64,000 bases of DNA from an uncultured Prevotella sp. Lineage in GTDB: Bacteria; Bacteroidota; Bacteroidia; Bacteroidales; Bacteroidaceae. The stretch is taken from assembly GCA_944319795.1 (NCBI GenBank), contig CALUFA010000007.1, positions 17,236-81,235 on the forward strand, in the 5' to 3' direction. Under the pieces are notes generated by a model. It was not told where the DNA came from and made no database searches. It saw only the letters and a program-made list of their open reading frames with translations. Shown in pieces: positions 58,231 through 64,000 of the stretch; position 1 is the stretch's first letter, and the number at the start of each line of letters is the position of its first letter. Both the position numbers and the translations under genes were made by a program.

Positions 58231-60051
58231 ATGAGCCAAACAAGCATCGAAGCTGAGATCGCACCTGAAAAACAGACGCTTATACAACGCATAATAAACA
58301 TGCGTGAACAATACGTTACAGACAGGCAGTTCACCCTTATTTTGAGCTTTCTTGTCGGTTTGTTCGCTGCCGTAGCTGCGTTCATATTGCATTGGCTTAT
58401 AGAAGAGATAGCGCACATCCTCACTTCACGTTTCGACGCAAACACGTTCAACTGGCTCTACCTTGTCTACCCCGTCATCGGTATTTACATCACGTCGCTG
58501 TTCGTCCGCTATATAGTAAAAGACGAAATCAGCCACGGCATAACGCGCATCCTATACGCAATAAGCAGCAAACGAAGCCGCCTGAAGGGGCACAACTGCT
58601 GGAGTTCGGTAATAGCTTCGGCTATAACGATAGGCTTCGGAGGCAGCGTCGGGGCCGAGGCACCTATCGTTCTTACCGGCTCGGCCATAGGCAGCAACCT
58701 CGGCCAATTGTTCAAAATGGACAACAAGACGCTGATGCTGCTCGTCGGATGTGGCGCGGCGGCGGCAATCGCCGGAATATTCAAGGCCCCGATAGCCGGA
58801 CTTGTATTCACCCTCGAGGTTCTTATGATTGACCTAACCATGGCCTCGCTCCTGCCAATCCTGATAGCAAGCGTCACTGCGACGTGCTTCACATACATAT
58901 TCACCGGCAGCGAATCCCTGTTCGTATTCACCCTTGATAATCCGTGGCCGGTAGAGCGCATACCGGCAAACATACTGCTCGGCGTGTTCGGCGGATTCGT
59001 AAGCCTCTATTTCATCCGCACAATGGGAGCATGCGAGTCCGTTTTCGCTCGACTGAAAAAAAATCCCGTCGCAAAACTGTTGCTCGGCGCATTGATACTT
59101 AGCCCGTTGATTTTCTTATTCCCGTCGCTTTACGGTGAAGGCTACGGCAGCATAAACATATTGCTCAGCGGAAAGACGGAAGCCGATTGGGACACACTGT
59201 TACACAACTCTCCGTTTTACGGCCAAGACTCAATGCTCGTGCCATACGTCGGCATGGTCCTGCTGACAAAAGTTTTCGCCACGTCGGCAACTAACGGCGG
59301 AGGCGGTTGCGGAGGAACGTTCGCCCCGTCGTTGTTCATCGGCGCTTTCGCTGGATTCCTGTTCGCACGCTTATGGAATATTTATGAAATAGGCATCTAC
59401 CTACCTGAAAAGAATTTCGCACTGCTCGGCATGGCTGCCGTTATGGCCGGAGTAATGCATGCCCCCTTAACAGGCATATTCCTGATAGCAGAAATTACGG
59501 GAGGCTACCAAATGTTCATTCCGCTGATGATTGTAAGTATCTGCTCTTACCTTACTATAATAATATTCGAGCCGCACAGCATTTACGGCATGCGCCTTGC
59601 ACGCCAAGGGAAACTGATAACCCACCACACCGACCGCGCCGTGCTGACGTTGATGAGCCTCGACAGCGTTATCGACAAGAATTATACTGCCGTCAATCCG
59701 GATAAAGACTTGGCATCACTTGTGCACTCAATCAGCAAAAGCCATAAAAACATCCTGCCCGTACTCGACGATGCCGGCAATCTGCTCGGAGAAATCGACA
59801 TAACGAAGCTGCGCCACATAGTATTTCGCACTGAACTTTACCATCATTTCAAGGTTAAGCAACTTATGTCCCAACCGGAGGCCGTACTGTCCGTAAACGA
59901 TACCATGGAGGAAGTAATGAAACGGTTCGACTCAACAGACTCGACAATGCTGCCAGTACTCGACGGCGACAGCCATTTGCTTGGTTACATATCTCGAACA
60001 CACATGTATGCGATGTACCGCAAAATGGTTGCTGATTTGTCGGAAGACTGA
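58231..60051 (+). CDS. ClC-family chloride channel/antiporter with CBS pair
   Basis: A 606-residue membrane protein with about 10-12 helices followed by two CBS domains (about residues 470-595, LASLVHSISKSHKNILPVLD and MKRFDSTDSTMLPVLDGDSH). Selectivity motifs: GFGGSVGAEAPIVLTGSAIG, where the Glu of GAEAP occupies the gating-Glu position, and TNGGGGCGGTFAPSLFIGAF, close to the usual GGGxFAP. The gating Glu suggests H+/Cl- exchange rather than a pure channel. A small inverted repeat (CGTGATAA/TTATCACG, 58187-58207) lies upstream. Confidence 0.93.
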   Translation: MSQTSIEAEIAPEKQTLIQRIINMREQYVTDRQFTLILSFLVGLFAAVAAFILHWLIEEIAHILTSRFDANTFNWLYLVYPVIGIYITSLFVRYIVKDEISHGITRILYAISSKRSRLKGHNCWSSVIASAITIGFGGSVGAEAPIVLTGSAIGSNLGQLFKMDNKTLMLLVGCGAAAAIAGIFKAPIAGLVFTLEVLMIDLTMASLLPILIASVTATCFTYIFTGSESLFVFTLDNPWPVERIPANILLGVFGGFVSLYFIRTMGACESVFARLKKNPVAKLLLGALILSPLIFLFPSLYGEGYGSINILLSGKTEADWDTLLHNSPFYGQDSMLVPYVGMVLLTKVFATSATNGGGGCGGTFAPSLFIGAFAGFLFARLWNIYEIGIYLPEKNFALLGMAAVMAGVMHAPLTGIFLIAEITGGYQMFIPLMIVSICSYLTIIIFEPHSIYGMRLARQGKLITHHTDRAVLTLMSLDSVIDKNYTAVNPDKDLASLVHSISKSHKNILPVLDDAGNLLGEIDITKLRHIVFRTELYHHFKVKQLMSQPEAVLSVNDTMEEVMKRFDSTDSTMLPVLDGDSHLLGYISRTHMYAMYRKMVADLSED

Positions 60052-60061
60052 TTAATTGCCA

Positions 60062-60463
60062 CTATATTACGAAGTCTTGCGCCTTACGGTATGCCATACC
60101 TGCAAATGCGCATACGAGTTCACCGTGTTGGTTGCGTATTTTCACTTCAATGTATGGTATTTTATGATGATTGACAGTCTCTACAGCCTCGGCAACGAGA
60201 GTATCGCCTTCTACCGCAGAATGCAAGAATGAAATCGTGCTCCCTATACTCAACGTCAGTTTGCCGTGGCTGTTCATTACTGCTGCCATTGCAAGGTCGG
60301 CCAAAGTAAACAACGCCCCACCCTGGCATACTCGCCCGGCATTAAGATGTTCACTGGTAACAGTCATTTCTGCACGGGCATATCCTTCACGAACTTCAAC
60401 TAAACGAGCGCCGGCATTAACGGCGAAACAATCATTTTGGTTTAGAAAATCTTTTAATTCCAT
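60062..60463 (-). CDS. PaaI-type hotdog thioesterase
   Basis: A 133-residue single hotdog domain. Marks: VCQGGALFTLADLAMAAVMN (the N/H-GG-xxFxLAD motif of the PaaI group, with Cys-Gln in place of His-Asn-Gly at the first positions), TLSIGSTISFLHSAVEGDTL and VEVKIRNQHGELVCAFAGMAYR. It likely hydrolyses an acyl-CoA. A GGTTTTACGGTTA-type repeat tract lies in front of its start, in the gap to the upstream DUF1460 gene. Confidence 0.88.
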   Translation of the reverse strand: MELKDFLNQNDCFAVNAGARLVEVREGYARAEMTVTSEHLNAGRVCQGGALFTLADLAMAAVMNSHGKLTLSIGSTISFLHSAVEGDTLVAEAVETVNHHKIPYIEVKIRNQHGELVCAFAGMAYRKAQDFVI

Positions 60464-60474
60464 AAGTCAGGGTT

Positions 60475-60537
60475 AGTTGGGTTTTAGGGTTATAGGGTTT
60501 TACGGTTATAGGGTTTTACGGTTAGTTTTTTAGGGGG
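60475..60537. repeat. GGGTTTTACGGTTATA repeats in thioesterase leader
   Basis: Several units of AGGGTTTTACGGTTAT lie between the DUF1460 stop and the thioesterase start. The same unit recurs at 61415-61490. Confidence 0.85.
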
Positions 60538-60556
60538 CTAATTTAAATTAAGCATA

Positions 60557-61411
60557 TCAATCAACAAGCCTTACAACCCTGACGCCCGTCATTGTACGTT
60601 GCTTTTGCAGATAGGCATACAGCGTCATAGGTTCTTCGACAACCTTATGCCTCAGGCTTGAGGCGTTAAGCAGATGCAGTCCGTCCTTATGCCATACGGC
60701 AAAGCCGACATGCTGGATGTCAAGTCCTTTTAATGTTGTAGTCAAAGCTATAATGTCACCGTCTTTTATAGTCCGCCTCAGCGTCTGCGAATCGGACATA
60801 TCAGATTTCGGGATGTATCTATACGACCGCTGGTTAAGCGCCTTCTCGGTTTTTGCTATTTGGGAAACATATTCCGGATTGGCCTTCAATATCTTATATT
60901 TTGAAGGATAAGTCGACATGTAATATACATTGATTTTCTGCACGGAAGAAAACGGAGGATTAGGTGACTGTACTTCCCTGCACAATCCTTTTTTCGTATT
61001 ATCGTTTATCCAGTCCGTAAAATAATGCAGACGGCTGACATAATGGGGCTCTCCGCCATTACGGTAACGTATCATGCAAAGATTGTCGCAAAAGGCTTTA
61101 AACGTGTAGCGTTTTTGCTTTACGCACAAAACTAACGCCGTAACATTCTCTACATACGTCGTACAGTCGAGCTGCCGCAAGTTTACTACAAGCCGCTCGG
61201 TCTTATTCACCTCAAGCGTATGCGCTACATACGGCAAGCCTAAAAGTTCACGGGCGAAATATATTACAGGGTTTGCATCTTTCGACAAACTCCGCACGCC
61301 GTCAAACAGCTTCATAACCTTCAAGCTGTCAGCCTTTTCGTATTGAACTTCGTAAGCATCGCACACACACGGCGCAAAGGCTATGACTAATATAAATATA
61401 ATATTTCTCAT
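60557..61411 (-). CDS. DUF1460 protein, putative NlpC/P60-like amidase
   Basis: A 284-residue exported protein, signal MRNIIFILVIAFAPCVCDA. The DUF1460 pattern is clear: IYFARELLGLPYVAHTLEVN, LVVNLRQLDCTTYVENVTAL with the catalytic Cys in LDCTT, GEPHYVSRLHYFTDW, and DIQHVGFAVWHKDGLHLLNA with the catalytic His. This is the papain-like arrangement of murein peptide amidases (NlpC/P60 clan), consistent with peptidoglycan turnover in the periplasm. The gene is the downstream neighbour of the oxidoreductase gene across a repeat tract. Confidence 0.88.
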   Translation of the reverse strand: MRNIIFILVIAFAPCVCDAYEVQYEKADSLKVMKLFDGVRSLSKDANPVIYFARELLGLPYVAHTLEVNKTERLVVNLRQLDCTTYVENVTALVLCVKQKRYTFKAFCDNLCMIRYRNGGEPHYVSRLHYFTDWINDNTKKGLCREVQSPNPPFSSVQKINVYYMSTYPSKYKILKANPEYVSQIAKTEKALNQRSYRYIPKSDMSDSQTLRRTIKDGDIIALTTTLKGLDIQHVGFAVWHKDGLHLLNASSLRHKVVEEPMTLYAYLQKQRTMTGVRVVRLVD

Positions 61412-61414
61412 ATT

Positions 61415-61596
61415 GTTTTATAGGGTTTTACGGTTGTAGGGTTTTACGGTTGTAGGGTTTTACGGTTATAGGGTTTTACGGTTATAAGGTGTACGATTGT
61501 AATGTTTATTAAATCCACTCCCAACAGCCGCATAACCGCAAAACCTCAAAACCGCATAACCTTATAACCACCGTAAAACCTTATAACCTTACAAAA
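61415..61596. repeat. GGGTTTTACGGTTGTA / AACCTTATAACC repeat pair
   Basis: Forward units of TAGGGTTTTACGGTTGT occupy about 61418-61490. Reverse-complement units (ACCGTAAAACCTTATAACC, CCGCATAACCGCAAAACCT) occupy about 61528-61596. The tract sits between the oxidoreductase stop and the DUF1460 start. Confidence 0.85.
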
Positions 61597-61598
61597 AA

Positions 61599-62582
61599 TC
61601 AGAACTTACCGAGAATCCTATCCATCACCCAATTTACAGGGGTCGCCGATACGCTTGTACACGAGCATGTACCGAAACCTTGTAGCGACTCGATTACCGC
61701 CTTTATTATCGGCAATTGCACATACGCAGGATTAGGCACGGTTATGCTTGTAGTGCCTTCGCTCGTAACCAACTGTATCGGGTCATAATTGTAAACGGAA
61801 AAGCACATCATACCCTTGTCGCCGATAACCTCAACCTTATCTTCCTTAGCCGACTTATGACCGGCGAAGCACCATGAGCCGCTGCCTGTAAGGCCGTTCT
61901 CGAAACGGAAACAAGCACTGACATTGTCTTCCGCGGCGTACAATCCGGCACGGTTGGCGCACAACCCTTCGGCCTCGATTATAACGCCGAACAAGTCTTG
62001 CAACAAATCCAACTGATGGGGGGCCAAGTCATAAAAATAACCTCCGCCGGCTATATCCGGCTGAAGACGCCAAGGCAAAGTAGCAGCTGAAGAATAATCA
62101 AGGTCGCGCGGCGGACAAGAAAAGCGCACCTGAACATTCATAATATCGCCGATCGTATTCTGCCTTATTATGTCCTTAACCTTCTTAAAGTAAGGCAGAT
62201 ACCTCCTATAATAAGCCACGAAGCACGGCACGCCCGTCTGCTCGCTCACGCGGTTTATCCGCGTACAGTCGTCGTAATTGGCGGCCAAAGGCTTTTCAAC
62301 GTAAACCGGCTTACCGGCACGCATAGCCAATATGGCAAAAGTGGCATGGCTCGACGGCGGCGTAGCTATGTAAACGGCATTGACATCCGGATCGTCGATC
62401 AGCTCTTGTGCGTCGGTGTACCATTTTTTTACATTATGCCGCTCGGCATACGAACGGGCCTTATCCTTGCTTCGGCTCATAACGGCCACGACCTCAGAGC
62501 CTTCAACATCGTTGAAAGCCGGACCCGATTTCTTCTCGGTAACCTCGCCGCAACCGATAAATCCCCATCTAAGTAGTTTCAT
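61599..62582 (-). CDS. Gfo/Idh/MocA-family oxidoreductase
   Basis: A 327-residue NAD(P)-dependent oxidoreductase acting on sugars or inositol-like compounds. N-terminal Rossmann motif RWGFIGCGEVTEKKSGPAF, ATPPSSHATFAILAMRAGKP, the catalytic lysine motif VEKPLAANYD. The C-terminal domain has GGYFYDLAPHQLDLLQDLFG with the DxxxH motif (Asp and His of LAPHQLDLL). Further marks: GSWCFAGHKSAKEDKVEVIG and VNWVMDRILGKF. The substrate is unknown. The start lies 38 nt from a -7 box. Confidence 0.9.
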   Translation of the reverse strand: MKLLRWGFIGCGEVTEKKSGPAFNDVEGSEVVAVMSRSKDKARSYAERHNVKKWYTDAQELIDDPDVNAVYIATPPSSHATFAILAMRAGKPVYVEKPLAANYDDCTRINRVSEQTGVPCFVAYYRRYLPYFKKVKDIIRQNTIGDIMNVQVRFSCPPRDLDYSSAATLPWRLQPDIAGGGYFYDLAPHQLDLLQDLFGVIIEAEGLCANRAGLYAAEDNVSACFRFENGLTGSGSWCFAGHKSAKEDKVEVIGDKGMMCFSVYNYDPIQLVTSEGTTSITVPNPAYVQLPIIKAVIESLQGFGTCSCTSVSATPVNWVMDRILGKF

Positions 62583-62619
62583 ATTATCACAAGTTTCAAG
62601 CGTTTCAGCTATTTGCAGG

Positions 62620-62627
62620 CAAAGTTA
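62620..62627 (-). promoter_or_regulatory. -7 promoter box for the oxidoreductase gene
   Basis: The minus strand reads TAACTTTG, matching TAnnTTTG. Confidence 0.55.
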
Positions 62628-62672
62628 GCAAATTTTATCCATATCATGGAAGCATAATCTCAAGAATATTGT

Positions 62673-62680
62673 TACCTTTG
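62673..62680 (+). promoter_or_regulatory. -7 promoter box for the final membrane-protein gene
   Basis: TACCTTTG, a perfect TAnnTTTG. It would give a leader of about 145 nt, which holds no recognised structure. Confidence 0.5.
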
Positions 62681-62831
62681 CCCAAGATAAACGCTGAGTC
62701 ACTGAAAAACAAAAGCAAGCCAGACGCTCCGCCCGTCGGCATCATCCCATCTTCAATACCAACGACGGACTAAAGGCGGCGCCGACATACCGGCTTCCGA
62801 GCATCAACGAAAATAAACACCAACGAAAAAA

Positions 62832-63722
62832 ATGAGCAACATCAAGCAATCAACAATAAGCAAAAGCCGCAGCTACACGGCGTGCCTTTCCGAAGCAAAC
62901 AAAATGCTTTTCGACAACATCCGTGCCATATTCGGACGCACATGGACATATTGCACGGCCTTAGCCGTAGTAGCGGCCGTGTACCTGTCGCTATACTCCC
63001 ACGCCATGATTTACGGCAACAGCACGGCGTTGACCGCCAGCCTGTGCGTATTGTCGGCAATCATGCTCGCAGCCGAGATAGCCTACTATGCAAGGATAAT
63101 GTTCCTAATAAACGGCAGGCCGATGAAATGGAACATCATAAGGACAGCCAAGCTGGCAGCATGCTACATCTGCTTCATCATGCTTATCAGCCTCCTGTTC
63201 ACAGGCATAACCTACGCCGTAATACTCGCCAAACAACCCGTAACCCCACAGCAGCTGCAACCCCTGCTCGCAACGTTCGGCGCAATAACGCTCGCCATAT
63301 CCCTGCTGATGCTCCCATACGTCTACGTAGCAATGAAATACGTCATGGAGCCGGAAACCAAGCTGCGCCGGATAATATTCAAGTCATACGCTACCGGCTT
63401 ACGCCATTGGGGGCTCGTATTCACGGCGCTGTTCCTCGCAGCGCTATGCGTCGCTCTATGCGCCCTGCTCGTTTCGATACCGCTGTTCATCGTCATTGCG
63501 GCCGACTCAATGTCGGTTTACGGCGTCAACGTCCTCGGCGACCCTACCGGCCTGCCTTCATACTTCACGACGATACAAGTCATCGTGTTCGCACTGACTT
63601 TCTTCATCTGGGCATACATCAACATCTTCACCGTCTTCGTCTGCTATTTCCTATACGGCAGCATAGAGACACGGGAAAAAGAGAAAAGGATAGCTAAAAA
63701 AGAACTGACCGGCCAACTTTAA
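62832..63722 (+). CDS. Polytopic membrane protein of unknown function
   Basis: A 296-residue protein with six hydrophobic segments (about residues 38-55, 65-90, 112-135, 150-172, 196-222, 247-275). The first forty residues are soluble and polar (SYTACLSEANKMLFDNIRA), and the C-terminal tail is highly charged (ETREKEKRIAKKEL). No domain is recognised. Similar six-helix proteins in Bacteroidales are annotated only as hypothetical. It is not followed by another gene before the window ends. Confidence 0.6.
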   Translation: MSNIKQSTISKSRSYTACLSEANKMLFDNIRAIFGRTWTYCTALAVVAAVYLSLYSHAMIYGNSTALTASLCVLSAIMLAAEIAYYARIMFLINGRPMKWNIIRTAKLAACYICFIMLISLLFTGITYAVILAKQPVTPQQLQPLLATFGAITLAISLLMLPYVYVAMKYVMEPETKLRRIIFKSYATGLRHWGLVFTALFLAALCVALCALLVSIPLFIVIAADSMSVYGVNVLGDPTGLPSYFTTIQVIVFALTFFIWAYINIFTVFVCYFLYGSIETREKEKRIAKKELTGQL

Positions 63723-63764
63723 CCCAAATCGGTCGTTAGACTTCTGTCTGATGACCGATTGGGG
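63723..63764 (+). terminator. Hairpin directly after the last gene
   Basis: CCCAAATCGGTC pairs with GACCGATTGGGG (one mismatch) around an inner AGAC/GTCT pair. No T-tract, so moderate support. Confidence 0.5.
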
Positions 63765-63795
63765 ATAATCCACACGTCACAAGTTTCCAGTCAGT

Positions 63796-63892
63796 TTTTA
63801 CCTTCACAATGTCACGGCATGGACAATCTTACTAAATATCAACATCTTACGCCGTGACATTAACATTTCACAACATTCACTAATGTCACACA
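63796..63892. repeat. Element A, left half only (copy 3)
   Basis: It starts TTTTACCTTCACAATGTCAC and follows copy 1's left half, at the same length, through GTGACATTAA to TGTCACAC, the element centre. The right half is absent and element B begins a few bases later. Confidence 0.75.
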
Positions 63893-63897
63893 AGGCA

Positions 63898-64000
63898 TAC
63901 GCCAATTCGGTATAAGAATAATGTAATCATTCTAAAAACAAATGGCACCATTCTAAACCGTAAGAAGTCTGTGGCATACCGTCATTCCGGGCTTAGACCC
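63898..64000. repeat. Element B copy 2, cut by the window end
   Basis: From TACGCCAATTCGGTATAA onward it matches the left half of the 41874 copy, with one mismatch in the last 85 bases, and ends at the loop of the central palindrome. The right half must lie beyond 64000. Confidence 0.88.

Noticed and set aside
62681-62831. Structured leader or small gene before the last membrane protein
   Set aside because: No consistent stem, no conserved riboswitch pattern and no frame with credible coding character was found.

Overview
The window reads as chromosome from a Bacteroidales bacterium, most probably a Prevotella relative. The support is the -7 box TAnnTTTG (twice with a perfect TTTG-N19 upstream element) in front of about twenty genes, plus lineage-typical proteins: fimbrillins, BspA-type leucine-rich repeats, a BACON domain, the lipoprotein TamA variant TamL, an Rnf complex with RseC, the methylmalonyl-CoA epimerase/decarboxylase cluster, a ~1,120-residue SecA and DUF4923/DUF5690/DUF1460 proteins. 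No phage, plasmid, rRNA or CRISPR signal was seen. One tRNA (Asp, GTC) is present.

Layout. 0-10.6 kb: 3' part of uvrA, a porin, yjbQ, an SLC13/RCK_C permease, tex, a DUF4923 protein and a YeiH-type permease. 10.6-22 kb: accessory surface region, all on the minus strand. Read in the direction of transcription it holds a fimbrillin lipoprotein, a giant fimbrillin-LRR-BACON-peptidase M64 fusion, another fimbrillin, an NTF2-like membrane protein, a barrel-like envelope protein, an LRR lipoprotein, a DNA-binding-type regulator and a Ser/Thr kinase. 22-30 kb: a WalJ-type hydrolase, a small lipoprotein, tamL, a TrmH methyltransferase, and the mce-mmdA-(mmdE-like)-mmdC cluster of the propionate pathway. 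30-34 kb: 2-aminoethylphosphonate breakdown (phnX, phnW) with a DUF5690 membrane protein and a divergent HTH-type gene. 34.6-40.3 kb: rseC-rnfBCDGEA, a ferredoxin:NAD+ ion pump. 40-49 kb: galE, a block of palindromic repeats, an orphan ABC ATPase, secA, and a two-gene unit of lnb and a phosphatase-like pseudoenzyme. 49-64 kb: an outer-membrane protein, lptC, ppiD, recR, a membrane protein, a GT2 glycosyltransferase, a GNAT enzyme, tRNA-Asp, a Sua5/YrdC protein, a ClC channel, a hotdog thioesterase, a DUF1460 protein, a Gfo/Idh/MocA oxidoreductase and a membrane protein.

The most striking material lies between genes. (1) Five intergenic arrays each contain exactly four 15-bp near-palindromic cores (AAAAGGnnnCCTTTT) at an exact 22-bp period. 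(2) Three MITE-like palindromic element types share terminal motifs. They sit together at 41.5-42.3 kb and recur at 3.8-4.1 kb and at the right window edge, where a copy of element B matches the 41.9-kb copy with one difference over 85 bases. (3) Short-period tandem repeats sit directly in front of start codons, including 53-bp repeats in front of two fimbrillin genes and an 8-bp repeat in front of the SLC13 permease. In two cases a -7 box places the repeats inside the 5' leader of the mRNA.
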